DNA from: JAUXFK01 sp034189035
Lineage (GTDB): Bacteria; Desulfobacterota; UBA8473
Length of the DNA stretch: 62,992 bases
Direction: 5' to 3'
Assembly (NCBI GenBank): GCA_034189035.1
Contig: JAXHVA010000013.1
Coordinates: 1 to 62,992 of the forward strand
This document shows positions 25,731-35,261 of this stretch, one piece after another. The notes under the pieces are model-generated. The model made no database searches, had not been told where the DNA came from, and saw only the letters and a list, made by a program, of their open reading frames with translations. The position numbers were made by a program, and so were the translations under genes. Numbering within the stretch: the first letter of the stretch is position 1; every line of letters begins with the position of its first letter.

Positions 25731-25760
25731 AGATTGATATTCCTTATTCGAGTAGAGAGC

Positions 25761-26987
25761 ATGATACGATATCTAACAGCAGGCGAATCTCATGGAAGCA
25801 CACTATCGGCCATAATAGAAGGCATACCAGCGGGTTTAAATATTTTAGAGGACGATATAAACCTGGATCTTGCTCGTAGACAAGTAGGCTATGGTCGGGG
25901 AGGGCGGATGAAGATCGAGAGGGATCAGGTTCACATAACATCCGGGGTCCGATGGGGCAAGACTATTGGGTCTCCCATACACATTTTGATCTATAATAAA
26001 GACTGGGAAAAATGGAAGGAAGAGATGTCTCCTTTTCCAGTATTTGAAGGGAAGGGGAAACGCGTCACCCGGCCTCGCCCAGGACATGCTGATCTTGGAG
26101 GTGCGATAAAGTATAATCACAACGATATTCGAAATGTACTTGAACGAGCCAGTGCACGAGAAACCGCCTGTAGGGTTGCTGTTGGCAGTCTGACAAAGAC
26201 CCTTCTCAGGGAATTTGGTATTATGATAACAGTACATGTAATAGAAATTGGAGGAGTAAAGGCAAATAGTAGCGATTTAACGCCTTATCAAATATACAAA
26301 AGAGCGGAGTCTTCCGAGTTGCGTTGTGCTGATAGCGATGCCGAAAGGAGGATGAAGATAAATATTGATGATGCAAAAGCCAATGGTGACTCTTTAGGAG
26401 GAACCTTTGAAGTAATAGTTACAGGAGTCCCTATTGGATTGGGAACATATACCCAATGGGATAAAAAATTAGACGGAAGGATAGCCCATGCATTGATGAG
26501 CATACAGGCAATCAAGGGTGTTGAGATAGGTTTGGGCTTTGAGTATGTCAAGAGAACGGGTTCTCAGGTTCATGATGAGATATTCTATAGGCATCGAATA
26601 AAAGACGATTATGAACCAAAAGGGCACGATTCGAATACAGGATTTCAACGATTTGTGCCCAATTGGGGGTTTTATAGAAACACAAATAACGCGGGTGGTA
26701 TTGAAGGAGGAAGCTCTAATGGAGAACCTATAATTGCCCGAGCTGCCATGAAACCCATACCTACATTATCCAAACCTTTACAATCAGTGGACATAGATAC
26801 TAAAGAGAGTTTTGAGGCAAGTGTAGAGAGGTCTGACACCTGTGCAGTCGCAGCTGCAGGTGTTATTGGCGAGGCAGTTGTGGCTATTGAAATTGCTAAC
26901 GCTTTTTTAGAGAAGTTTGGAGGAGATTCTATAGAAGAGTTAAAGAGGAATTATAAAGGATATCTCAGGTATGTTGAGAATTTTTAG
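25761..26987 (+). CDS. aroC: Chorismate synthase
   Basis: A protein of about 408 residues starting at ATG 25761 (MIRYLTAGESHG); an upstream in-frame start at 25734 adds residues not seen in the family. It converts EPSP to chorismate using reduced flavin, the last step of the shikimate pathway. Signatures: RPGHADLGGAIKYNH, RASARETACRVAVG, NNAGGIEGGSSNGEPI. It is slightly longer than many relatives. Shikimate genes commonly follow pilQ in Proteobacteria, and this arrangement is similar. Confidence 0.95.
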   Translation: MIRYLTAGESHGSTLSAIIEGIPAGLNILEDDINLDLARRQVGYGRGGRMKIERDQVHITSGVRWGKTIGSPIHILIYNKDWEKWKEEMSPFPVFEGKGKRVTRPRPGHADLGGAIKYNHNDIRNVLERASARETACRVAVGSLTKTLLREFGIMITVHVIEIGGVKANSSDLTPYQIYKRAESSELRCADSDAERRMKINIDDAKANGDSLGGTFEVIVTGVPIGLGTYTQWDKKLDGRIAHALMSIQAIKGVEIGLGFEYVKRTGSQVHDEIFYRHRIKDDYEPKGHDSNTGFQRFVPNWGFYRNTNNAGGIEGGSSNGEPIIARAAMKPIPTLSKPLQSVDIDTKESFEASVERSDTCAVAAAGVIGEAVVAIEIANAFLEKFGGDSIEELKRNYKGYLRYVENF

Positions 26988-27097
26988 ATCTTGCAGGTAG
27001 GGGAACAACATATTGGATTCAAAAGCTTTTTTATTAAGTTTTATAAAATACATGCCGATATAGATAGTGATAGCACGATTTTTTATAAGAGGTTTTT

Positions 27098-28006
27098 GTG
27101 TTTAAAGACCATTATACGATACTATTATTTCCTTCAAAGACATCGAAGGTCAAGAAGTTTAGATTATCCCAATTTACAATACGATCTCTATTTTTTTCTA
27201 TAGTAACTGTAATGATTGCTTTGGGGCTTATAGTCTTTGATTATGTAAATATAAAGCTAGAAAGTTTTGAGCTTGCACGGCTGAAAGAAGATACTCGACG
27301 TCAAAAAACACATATTCAATCATTTGTGGATAAAATAGGGTCATTAGAATCTCAATTGGCCAGACTGAAACAGTTTGATACAAAATTAAGGATTATTGCC
27401 AATATAGAAAAACCTAAAGATGCTGATCAGACATTGGGTCTTGGGGGATCCCTTGATGGAAATAAGAGGTCTATTAATATATTCAATGAAAAACAGGATA
27501 GACTAATTAAACGTATGCATTCTGATTTGGAGCAATTAAAAGTAGAGGCCTCCCTTCAAGAGCATAGTTTACAAGAATTACATGAATTTTTGCAAGACCA
27601 AAAATCCCTATTGGCTTCAACCCCTTCTATATGGCCAACCAGGGGGTGGGTGACTTCTGGTTTTGGATATAGAAAGTCACCTTTTACTGGGCTTAGAGAA
27701 TTTCATAAAGGGCTTGACATTGCGACCCGCCTCAATACTCCTGTTATCGCTCCAGCAGACGGAATTGTAACATTTGTAGGAAGGGAAGGCGGATTTGGCA
27801 AACTTATCGTTATAAATCATGGTTATGGTATTGTTACTCGGTATGCTCATCTCTCAAAAACATTTATAAAAAGGGGGCAAAGGGTGAAGAGGGGGGTGAA
27901 AATCGGCGGTGTGGGCAATACTGGAAGGAGTACCGGAACGCATCTTCACTATGAGATCAGGGTTGGCGGGGTCCCGGTAAACCCCAGGAATTACCTCCTG
28001 AATTAG
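27098..28006 (+). CDS. M23-family murein peptidase with coiled coil
   Basis: A protein of 302 residues, GTG start. It has a cytoplasmic stub, one transmembrane helix (about 31-50), a periplasmic coiled coil (about 55-175) and a C-terminal LytM/M23 domain. The zinc ligands are intact: His and Asp in HKGLDIA, His in RYAHLS, and HLHYEIR. It could cut peptide cross-links or act with an EnvC-type role in division. Its 3' end overlaps the convergent next gene by 4 bases. Confidence 0.88.
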   Translation: MFKDHYTILLFPSKTSKVKKFRLSQFTIRSLFFSIVTVMIALGLIVFDYVNIKLESFELARLKEDTRRQKTHIQSFVDKIGSLESQLARLKQFDTKLRIIANIEKPKDADQTLGLGGSLDGNKRSINIFNEKQDRLIKRMHSDLEQLKVEASLQEHSLQELHEFLQDQKSLLASTPSIWPTRGWVTSGFGYRKSPFTGLREFHKGLDIATRLNTPVIAPADGIVTFVGREGGFGKLIVINHGYGIVTRYAHLSKTFIKRGQRVKRGVKIGGVGNTGRSTGTHLHYEIRVGGVPVNPRNYLLN

Positions 28007-28641
28007 TTTGCTTGTAGGTATTCTTTTAGTTCTTCAGAGCGTAATATGCCTTGTCTGATAATTATAGCAGGGGTGATGGTAGCATCTACAATTGTTGAGC
28101 CTGAGAGACCTTTGTTCTCCCCATCATCAATAATAAGATCAACAGTGTGTCCCAAGGCTTCATAGACTTCATGTGCAGTCGTACATATCTTATATCCGGA
28201 GATATTTGCGCTGGTAGCAGTTATTGGGATGCCTGTTTGTTGAACCAATTGCTGTGCAATGATGTTGCGTGAGATTCTGATGCCTATCTTTCCGGTATTG
28301 CCTGTAAGCATCGAAGGAAGCGTAGAAGATGCATTGAAGATGATCGTCAATACACCGGGCCAGAAATTCTCTATCAGGCGTTTCGCCTTTTCAGGCACAT
28401 GGGTTACATATTTATAGAGTGATTCTTTCTTGTCGATCAAAATGGGCAAAGGTTTCTCATAGGTTCTGCCTTTAATTTCAAAGACCTTGGAAACAGACTT
28501 TTCGCAAAGGGCATTGGCTCCCAGACCATAGAGGGTCTCAGTGGGAAAGACGACAACGCGATTTCTTTTTATCAAAAGAGCGGCTTCTTTGATTATCGAC
28601 ACATCCGGTGCTATGGGATCGACTTTTATTACTTCTACCAT
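28003..28641 (-). CDS. Threonylcarbamoyl-AMP synthase (Sua5/YrdC family)
   Basis: A protein of 212 residues with the YrdC fold: VFPTETLYGLGANAL, KGRTYEKPLPILI, and ITATSANISG. The enzyme makes threonylcarbamoyl-AMP from threonine, bicarbonate and ATP for the t6A modification of ANN-decoding tRNAs. It lacks the C-terminal Sua5 domain, so it is the short TsaC-like form. It stands alone on the minus strand, convergent with the M23 gene and divergent from the lipoprotein gene. Confidence 0.9.
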   Translation of the reverse strand: MVEVIKVDPIAPDVSIIKEAALLIKRNRVVVFPTETLYGLGANALCEKSVSKVFEIKGRTYEKPLPILIDKKESLYKYVTHVPEKAKRLIENFWPGVLTIIFNASSTLPSMLTGNTGKIGIRISRNIIAQQLVQQTGIPITATSANISGYKICTTAHEVYEALGHTVDLIIDDGENKGLSGSTIVDATITPAIIIRQGILRSEELKEYLQAN

Positions 28642-28782
28642 TGATTTATAACCGGGGCAGGGTAATCCTGTTTAATAATTGTTTATTGTTTGCATGTAGT
28701 GTCATATATCTAATATCAAAATAATCTTTTTCTATCAATGAAAAAATGAGAAAAGACAAGTAAGATAAGAAAGGAAAACGCA

Positions 28783-30747
28783 ATGAAAAGGGAATATTTA
28801 CGGTATGTTATAGGATTTATAATTATCTGTGCTTTTGCCTTCCTCATTTCATGCGGCTCAAAGGATGATGACGATGACGGAGAAGGAACAACGAGTGAAA
28901 TTATCATATCGGTTGAGCTTGTGGACCAAGAAACCAGACAGACGACAAATACTATCAGCATTATCAACCCTGGTGAAATTCTTATCGAAGTTGAAGACGC
29001 TTCAGGCAATCCAATAACAGATCGTTTATTAACAGTGGCTACAACAAAGGGAACATTGAACCCAGTAGATGGCACGGCTATAACAGACTCTCAAGGGCTT
29101 GCAGAGTTGACTCTCCTTGCTGGTGATGACACTGGAGCTGGTGAAATAACCGTGACTATAGAGACCTTTCAATCGACACCACTTGCATTTCAAATAGGCA
29201 TAGTAGAAGTACGCCTAGGTGCCTTTATAGATGGTATTTTTATTGAAGGAGAGTTGGAATTGAGCGTGGCTAGCGGTGAGCTGTTATCACCAGGCGGAAC
29301 CGCCACTGTAACAGCAACATTGGTTGACTCTAATGATGAGCTTTTTGTTGCTCAGCCAGTAGAGATTACATTTAGCTCCCTATGTGTAGACACAGGACGA
29401 TCCGCAATCGACGAAATCGTGACAACAAATAATGGTTCTGCTACTGCGATATATCGGGCTAACGGTTGTGAAGGGCTAGATACCATAACAGCTACTGCAA
29501 ATACAGGTGGGAATGCGCTTGTTGCAACAGCAACGATCGATGTGGCAGGATCTCCTGTAGGATCTATTCAGTTTGTCTCTGCACTTCCAAAAACAATCGC
29601 ACTTCAGGGAACTGGTGGCGCTAATCGAGAGGAGACCTCGGTTGTCGTATTTCGGGTTGTTGATGAAAATGGCAACCCAGCATCGAACAGCGTAGTTAAC
29701 TTCTCTTTAAGTACAGAGATAGGTGGCTTATCATTGGGAACCTATAGTGCACAGTCCGACTCAGACGGATATGTACAGGTTGTAGTAATTTCGGGAAATG
29801 TACCGACTCCTGTCCGTGTTAATGCTACGGTAGCCGACACATCGATTTCAACTGTATCCGATGAGCTTGTCATCAGTACAGGGCTTCCTGATCAAAACAG
29901 CTTTTCCATCAGCTCCACAATAGACAATCCAGAAGCTTGGAACTATGATGGAGAGAGAGTAGAAGTTACTATTCTTGCAGCTGACCATTTCAACAACCCT
30001 GTTCCTGATGGTACAGCTATTTGGTTTACAACAGAGGGGGGGTCGATTGAACCGTCTTGCACTACCATAAACGGTGGTTGTACAGTAACATGGACGAGTC
30101 AGGACCCAAGACCATTTAACGGATTGGTTACATTATTGGCTACTGCAATTGGAGAAGAAAGCTTCATAGATGAAAATGCCAATGGTCTTTTTGATGCTTC
30201 AGATATATTGCAGACAGATCTGCCTGAGGCGTATCGTGATGATAATTGGGATGGTATTTTTAACCAAGGGGTTGAAGAGTTTATCGATTTTAATTTTGAT
30301 TCGCTTTATACACCGGCCAATAGTGTCTATAACGGAGTACTGTGTTCTGACTTAGACATTTGTACAAACGAATTAGTACATGTTAGAGATGATAAACGTA
30401 TAGTTATGTCGGGGAGTGTAGCCTATATATCTTTTTACGACAGTACTGGTCGCATCAGTCAAATAGATCTAGCAAATAATACCCCGGGTGAGACAAAGAT
30501 CTTCTATGTCATTGTGAATGATAGGAATGGCAATGCCATGCCATACGGTACTACTATCGGTGCTACAACTACACTTGGCCAATTAAAAGGAAGTTCTAGC
30601 CTTGAGGTACCTAGTACACTGTTCCCTGTAAGGCTTGATTTAGTAGTTAAAGAAGGCGGAGACCCCTCAGGTGTTGTTACAATCGAAGTTATTACACCAA
30701 AAGGAACTATCACTCGAAGTTCGATTCCTATTTTTGGTGATGAATAG
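28783..30747 (+). CDS. Ig-like repeat surface lipoprotein
   Basis: A protein of 654 residues. The signal ends in a lipobox-like LISCGS (cysteine near 25), followed by an Asp-run linker (DDDDDGE). About four to five Ig-like domains of Big_1/invasin type follow (e.g. VVFRVVDENGNPASNSVV, TVTATLVDSNDELFVAQPV). Near 470-510 lies an Asp-rich insert (DENANGLFDASD, DDNWDGIFNQG) like calcium-binding loops. It is probably an outer-membrane-attached adhesin or structural stalk. It has no operon partners and its own terminator downstream. Confidence 0.75.
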   Translation: MKREYLRYVIGFIIICAFAFLISCGSKDDDDDGEGTTSEIIISVELVDQETRQTTNTISIINPGEILIEVEDASGNPITDRLLTVATTKGTLNPVDGTAITDSQGLAELTLLAGDDTGAGEITVTIETFQSTPLAFQIGIVEVRLGAFIDGIFIEGELELSVASGELLSPGGTATVTATLVDSNDELFVAQPVEITFSSLCVDTGRSAIDEIVTTNNGSATAIYRANGCEGLDTITATANTGGNALVATATIDVAGSPVGSIQFVSALPKTIALQGTGGANREETSVVVFRVVDENGNPASNSVVNFSLSTEIGGLSLGTYSAQSDSDGYVQVVVISGNVPTPVRVNATVADTSISTVSDELVISTGLPDQNSFSISSTIDNPEAWNYDGERVEVTILAADHFNNPVPDGTAIWFTTEGGSIEPSCTTINGGCTVTWTSQDPRPFNGLVTLLATAIGEESFIDENANGLFDASDILQTDLPEAYRDDNWDGIFNQGVEEFIDFNFDSLYTPANSVYNGVLCSDLDICTNELVHVRDDKRIVMSGSVAYISFYDSTGRISQIDLANNTPGETKIFYVIVNDRNGNAMPYGTTIGATTTLGQLKGSSSLEVPSTLFPVRLDLVVKEGGDPSGVVTIEVITPKGTITRSSIPIFGDE

Positions 30748-30863
30748 AAGGTACCTAAAATACTAGCCAGTGTCAGAAAACAATAGGGAATTAAAGAGAT
30801 TACCTATTAGAAATAGGCTGTATGTAAAAAAAATTCCTTGAGTGATTATAGATTTGATTTTTA

Positions 30864-30895
30864 CCCCCTCCCTTTTTCAAGGGGGGGGGGTTTCT
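30864..30895 (+). terminator. GC-rich terminator after the lipoprotein gene
   Basis: CCCCCTCCC (30864-30872) can pair with the ten-G run (30881-30890), followed by TTTCTTTCTT. It sits 115 bases after the lipoprotein stop. The homopolymeric G run may also be a site of sequencing uncertainty. Confidence 0.55.
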
Positions 30896-30999
30896 TTCTT
30901 TTCAAGACCCGGATGATCAACCAGATCCCTTTTCTTTCTTTTTTACAATTCAACTTCAACATCAATAATGCCTTACACAATCAGTTTACCAGTAAGGAT

Positions 31000-31017
31000 G
31001 CCCATCAATTGATGGGC
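31000..31017. promoter_or_regulatory. Perfect 18-bp palindrome, candidate operator
   Basis: GCCCATCAATTGATGGGC is a perfect dyad centred 27 bases before the -35 box of the promoter at 31031-31059. No T-run follows, so an operator for a dimeric regulator of the downstream amino-acid genes is more likely than a terminator. The regulator is unknown. Confidence 0.5.
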
Positions 31018-31030
31018 GAATAATTGTTTG

Positions 31031-31059
31031 TTGACAAATCTGACTTGCTGTACTACACT
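31031..31059 (+). promoter_or_regulatory. Sigma-70 promoter of the DUF465-ilv-leu gene run
   Basis: TTGACA (31031-31036) and TACACT (31054-31059) have the ideal 17-base spacing. Transcription would start near 31066, 56 bases before the first gene. I see no leader peptide rich in Leu, Ile or Val, so classical attenuation is not apparent. Confidence 0.7.
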
Positions 31060-31121
31060 TTCAAGATTCTGAATACCTTCAAAACCTTTTTTACGAAAAA
31101 TCTAAATTGTGGGGTTGTTTG

Positions 31122-31340
31122 ATGGAGGAAAGAGATGAAAAGCTAATCGAAAGAGTGATTGGAAGAGATGAAAAGTTAAAGAAATGTGTAGAGGAGCATA
31201 GGGAGCTTGAGAAAAAACTAGAAGAGTTTAATAAAAGACCACATCTTACCCCTGAGGAGGAGATAGAGAGAAAGAGAATCAAGAAGCTGAAACTCTCAAG
31301 AAGGGACAGGATAGAAAAGATACTTTCAAAGTACAGGTAA
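31122..31340 (+). CDS. DUF465 (YdcH-like) small coiled-coil protein
   Basis: A 72-residue, highly charged helical protein starting at ATG 31122; an in-frame TTG at 31107 gives residues unlike the family. The pattern EEHRELEKKLEEFNKRPHLT followed by EEEIERKRIKKLKLSRRDRI matches DUF465, in which a helix-turn-helix hairpin with a conserved Pro-His-Leu-Thr turn is typical. Function is unknown in the family. It lies 36 bases before ilvB, in the same order as in several Deltaproteobacteria, from memory. Confidence 0.75.
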   Translation: MEERDEKLIERVIGRDEKLKKCVEEHRELEKKLEEFNKRPHLTPEEEIERKRIKKLKLSRRDRIEKILSKYR

Positions 31341-31376
31341 ATTACTAAGTTTTTATGTTTGATAAAGAGGACGGAA

Positions 31377-33059
31377 GTGAAGATAACAGGTGCGCAAGTA
31401 TTACTGGAAAGCCTTAGATTGGAAGGTGTAGATACAGTATTTGGTTTTCCTGGGGGTATGGTAATAGACATATATAACGAGCTGCCGAACTATCCGATAA
31501 GGCATATACTAGTTAGACATGAACAGGCAGCCGTACATGCTGCGGATGGATATGCCCGTTCCTCTGGAAAGGTTGGAGTCTGTCTAGTAACATCAGGGCC
31601 AGGAGCTACGAATACAGTTACAGGTATTGCTACAGCCTATATGGACTCGATCCCATTGGTTGTCTTTACTGGGCAGGTACCTACAGGGCTGATCGGAAAC
31701 GATGCCTTTCAGGAGGCAGATATCATCGGGATCACTAGGCCATGTACGAAACACAGCTATCTGGTTAAAGATATAAAGGATTTGGCTAGAACTGTTAAAG
31801 AGGCGTTTTATATTGCTCACAAGGGAAGACCGGGCCCTGTTCTGGTAGATTTACCAAAGGATGTTATCGCCGGTTCAACAGAGTTTAATTATCCTGAGAG
31901 TGTTAATATAAAGAGTTACAATCCAACCTATAAAGGGCACCGTGGTCAGATACAAAAAGCATTCAAATTGATATTAAAGGCCAATAAACCATTAATCTAT
32001 GCAGGCGGAGGGGTAATTTCTTCTGGGGCATCAAAGGAACTTATTGAATTTGCCAAAACCCTCTGTATCCCTGTTACGAATACACTGATGGGGTTGGGTG
32101 GTTTTCCTGGGGACAATGAGCTTTCATTGGGAATGCTCGGCATGCACGGAACCTATAGGGCGAATATGGCGGTTACGAAATGTGATCTCCTCATAGCAGT
32201 TGGTGCCCGTTTCGACGATCGAGTGACAGGTAGAGTAGATGATTTCGCTCCTCGTGCAAAGATCGTCCATATCGATATTGATCCTACCTCTGTTAGCAAA
32301 AGTATTCAGGTGGATATCCCCATTGTAGGAGACGTGAAGGATGTTGTAAGGGAGATCAATAAATTGGCCAAAGAGGAGGCCAGAGATTGGATAGGCCAGC
32401 GCAAAGAATGGCTGGATCAGATATTCAGGTGGAAGAGCACGTATCCTTTGGCATATAAACAAAAGGAGATTATAAAACCTCAGTATGTGGTTGAGAAGAT
32501 ATATGAGATCACCAAGGGAGATGCCATAATCTCTACAGAAGTCGGACAGAATCAGATGTGGACAGCCCAGTACTACCATTTTACCAAGCCTCGAACTCTG
32601 CTGACCTCTGGTGGTTTGGGGACGATGGGGTATGGGTTTCCTGCAGCCATAGGAGCCCAGATTGCATTTCCTAAAAAGACAGTTATAGATATCGCAGGTG
32701 ACGGAAGCATACAGATGAACATTCAGGAATTGGCAACTGTGGCTCAATACAACCTGCCTATAAAGATAGTTATTTTAAACAATGGATATCTGGGGATGGT
32801 TCGTCAATGGCAGGGGTTGTTTTACAATAAGTGCTATTCACAGACCTGTTTAGAGGTCTCCCCTGATTTTATAAAACTGGCAGAGGCTTATGGGGCGGTC
32901 GGTTTGAGGGCGACGAAACCAGAGGAGGTTGTTCCAACAATCGAAAATGCCCTGTCGATTTCTAAAGCCGTTATTATGGAATTTATAGTAGAAAAGGAAG
33001 AGAATGTATATCCCATGGTCCCAGCTGGCGCCCCGCTTCGGGAAATGTTGTTGGTCTGA
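31377..33059 (+). CDS. ilvB: Acetolactate synthase large subunit
   Basis: A protein of 560 residues. I prefer GTG 31377 (VKITGAQVLLESL, behind AAAGAGGA) over the upstream TTG 31359. The enzyme uses ThDP, FAD and Mg to condense pyruvate with pyruvate or 2-oxobutyrate, the first common step to Val, Leu and Ile. Signatures: the catalytic Glu in RHEQAAVHAADGYAR, VTSGPGATN, and the ThDP motif GDGSIQMNIQELATV...NN. The regulatory subunit follows 21 bases later. Confidence 0.95.
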   Translation: MKITGAQVLLESLRLEGVDTVFGFPGGMVIDIYNELPNYPIRHILVRHEQAAVHAADGYARSSGKVGVCLVTSGPGATNTVTGIATAYMDSIPLVVFTGQVPTGLIGNDAFQEADIIGITRPCTKHSYLVKDIKDLARTVKEAFYIAHKGRPGPVLVDLPKDVIAGSTEFNYPESVNIKSYNPTYKGHRGQIQKAFKLILKANKPLIYAGGGVISSGASKELIEFAKTLCIPVTNTLMGLGGFPGDNELSLGMLGMHGTYRANMAVTKCDLLIAVGARFDDRVTGRVDDFAPRAKIVHIDIDPTSVSKSIQVDIPIVGDVKDVVREINKLAKEEARDWIGQRKEWLDQIFRWKSTYPLAYKQKEIIKPQYVVEKIYEITKGDAIISTEVGQNQMWTAQYYHFTKPRTLLTSGGLGTMGYGFPAAIGAQIAFPKKTVIDIAGDGSIQMNIQELATVAQYNLPIKIVILNNGYLGMVRQWQGLFYNKCYSQTCLEVSPDFIKLAEAYGAVGLRATKPEEVVPTIENALSISKAVIMEFIVEKEENVYPMVPAGAPLREMLLV

Positions 33060-33080
33060 TCATATGAGGAGAGATGAAAG

Positions 33081-33566
33081 ATGCGACATACGATATCAGC
33101 CCTCGTTTTGAATCAACCTGGTGTTCTGGCAAGGGTGGCAGGCCTATTCAGCGGGAGGGGTTTTAATATAGAGAGCCTAAGTGTTGCAGAGACCCTTGAC
33201 CCGTCTATTTCAAGGATGACAATAGTAACCAGAGGGAATGATCAGGTAATCGAACAGGTAACAAAGCAATTAAATAAACTTATCGATGTCATTAAAGTTA
33301 TTGATTTTTTTAATAATGACCATGTTGAAAGGGAGATGATACTCATTAAGGTTAAGGCTGAAATGTCTTTTCGGGCTGAAATCCTGAGGATTACAGATAT
33401 CTTTAGGGGGAAAATCGTAGACGTTACTCCCAGCTCATACACTATAGAAGTCTCAGGGGATGAGGATAAGGTTCGAGCGTTTATGGACCTTATCAAACCT
33501 ATGGGGATAAAAGAGATCGTCAGAACGGGTAAATTGGCGATTTCAAGGGGAAGCAAGGCGATTTAA
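33081..33566 (+). CDS. ilvN: Acetolactate synthase small (regulatory) subunit
   Basis: A protein of 161 residues with an N-terminal ACT domain (NQPGVLARVAGLFSGRGFNI) and the C-terminal ALS_ss_C domain. It binds valine and confers feedback inhibition on IlvB. It follows ilvB directly and precedes ilvC, the common order. Normal length for the short IlvH/IlvN type. Confidence 0.95.
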   Translation: MRHTISALVLNQPGVLARVAGLFSGRGFNIESLSVAETLDPSISRMTIVTRGNDQVIEQVTKQLNKLIDVIKVIDFFNNDHVEREMILIKVKAEMSFRAEILRITDIFRGKIVDVTPSSYTIEVSGDEDKVRAFMDLIKPMGIKEIVRTGKLAISRGSKAI

Positions 33567-33615
33567 ATCACTAAAGGTTATAGGAAAGAATTACTATATA
33601 AGACAAGGAGGAAGA

Positions 33616-34614
33616 ATGGCGGTTATATACTATGAAAGGGATGCGAATCTGGAGACTTTAAGGGGAAAGAAGATAGCGATTATTGGATATGGGAGCCAGG
33701 GACATGCTCAGGCACAGAACTTAAGGGACAGTGGTCTTGGGGTAATCGTTGCTGAGCTCAAAGGAACGCCGAACTATGAAAAGGCCGTAGAAGATGGGTT
33801 TACACCTACCGATGCGTTTGACGCGTCGGCTCAGGCTGATGTAATTCAAATCCTGGCTCAGGATGATTTGCAGGCGAAATTATACGAAAAAGAAGTAAAA
33901 CCGAATCTCAAAGACGGGAAGGCAGTGGTGTTTTCCCATGGATTCAATATACATTTTGGGCAGATTATTCCACCTGAAATCATTGATGTCATTATGATCG
34001 CCCCTAAAGGGCCGGGTCATTTGGTCAGAAGAGAGTACAAGGAAGGTGCCGGTGTTCCGGCCTTAGTAGCTGTTCATCAGGATTATACTGGAAAGGCAAA
34101 AGATACAGCCTTGGCGTATGCAAAAGGAATAGGGGCAACACGGGCAGGAGTCATAGAAACCACATTTAAGGAAGAGACTGAAACAGACCTGTTTGGTGAA
34201 CAGACCGTTCTTTGTGGAGGTGTTTCTGAGTTAGTCAGGGCTGGATTCGATACACTTATTGAAGCAGGATATCAACCAGAGATCGCCTATTTTGAATGTC
34301 TTCATGAGTTGAAGCTCATTGTGGATTTATTTTATGAAGGTGGAATCGATTATATGAGATATTCAGTGAGTGATACTGCAGAGTACGGAGATTTAGTGGT
34401 TGGAAGGAGAATAATCAATCAGCAGACAAGAGAAGAGATGAAAAGGGTATTGGAAGAGATACAAAGTGGTCAGTTTGCCAGGGAATGGATACTTGAAAAC
34501 CTGGCAAATAGACCAGTTTACAATGCCTTGAGGAAACGGGACAGTGAGCATCTCATTGAAACGGTTGGGAAGAAGCTCCGCAGTATGATGGGTTGGATAA
34601 AAAAGAAGGATTAA
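33616..34614 (+). CDS. ilvC: Ketol-acid reductoisomerase
   Basis: A class I enzyme of 332 residues with NADPH-binding GYGSQGHAQAQNLRDSG, FSHGFNIHFG and the metal-binding ETDLFGEQTVLCGG and CLHELKLIVDL. It isomerises and reduces 2-acetolactate to the dihydroxy acid in Val/Leu/Ile synthesis. It has a strong AAGGAGG site, just behind ilvN. The next step (IlvD) and the transaminase are outside the window. Confidence 0.96.
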   Translation: MAVIYYERDANLETLRGKKIAIIGYGSQGHAQAQNLRDSGLGVIVAELKGTPNYEKAVEDGFTPTDAFDASAQADVIQILAQDDLQAKLYEKEVKPNLKDGKAVVFSHGFNIHFGQIIPPEIIDVIMIAPKGPGHLVRREYKEGAGVPALVAVHQDYTGKAKDTALAYAKGIGATRAGVIETTFKEETETDLFGEQTVLCGGVSELVRAGFDTLIEAGYQPEIAYFECLHELKLIVDLFYEGGIDYMRYSVSDTAEYGDLVVGRRIINQQTREEMKRVLEEIQSGQFAREWILENLANRPVYNALRKRDSEHLIETVGKKLRSMMGWIKKKD

Positions 34615-34616
34615 AC

Positions 34617-35261
34617 TTGCGATATAAAGAATTTCCTATTGTCAAAGAGGGGTTTCTCTTTATAGTTCCTTTTTTCTTGCTCACTGTAATTTTTGCTTTC
34701 TTTGTGCCATTTTACCTTACTTTCTTTTTCGCTTTAATCAACTTATTTCTGATCTTTTTTTTTAGGAATCCAAAAAGGACGATACCCGATCATGAAAGTG
34801 CAGTGGTTGCGCCGGCTGATGGGAGGATTATTTATGCACAGAAATGGACAGAAGATCAATTTTTAAAGAGAAGTGTATTTAAGATAAGCATATTTATGTC
34901 TGTTTTTAATGTACATGTTAACAGGATTCCAGTATCCGGTACGATAGCGGATACACACTACAAGAAAGGGAGATTTTTTTCGGCAAACTTTGACAAGGCA
35001 TCTCAACTTAACGAGAGAAACGTCCTGTTGTTGGAGACTAAAGATCATAAAGAACTCCTCTTTATTCAAATTGCTGGATTTGTTGCAAGAAGGATAGTAT
35101 GTTGGATTAAGAAGGGGGACAGTGTTATAAGGGGGCAGAGATTTGGCTTGATATGCTTTGGGTCTCGCGTAGATCTTTTCTTACCATTAGAGACAAAGAT
35201 TGAGGTTAGGGTAGGACAAAAAGTAAAGGGTGGAGAAACTATAATGGGGTATTTAGAATGA
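34617..35261 (+). CDS. psd: Phosphatidylserine decarboxylase proenzyme (short form)
   Basis: A protein of about 214 residues. I choose TTG 34617 (LRYKEFPIVKEG) behind AAGAAGGA; an upstream TTG at 34593 would overlap ilvC. Hydrophobic N-terminal segments (about 12-50), then APADGRIIYAQ and the self-cleavage region FGSRVDLFLP, where the Gly-Ser bond is cut to leave the pyruvoyl group. It makes phosphatidylethanolamine. It overlaps pssA by 4 bases, the preceding pathway step. Confidence 0.92.
   Translation: MRYKEFPIVKEGFLFIVPFFLLTVIFAFFVPFYLTFFFALINLFLIFFFRNPKRTIPDHESAVVAPADGRIIYAQKWTEDQFLKRSVFKISIFMSVFNVHVNRIPVSGTIADTHYKKGRFFSANFDKASQLNERNVLLLETKDHKELLFIQIAGFVARRIVCWIKKGDSVIRGQRFGLICFGSRVDLFLPLETKIEVRVGQKVKGGETIMGYLE

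Noticed and set aside
32124..32747. 207-codon minus-strand frame
   Set aside because: It lies entirely inside ilvB, whose protein has every family motif; this is an antisense shadow.
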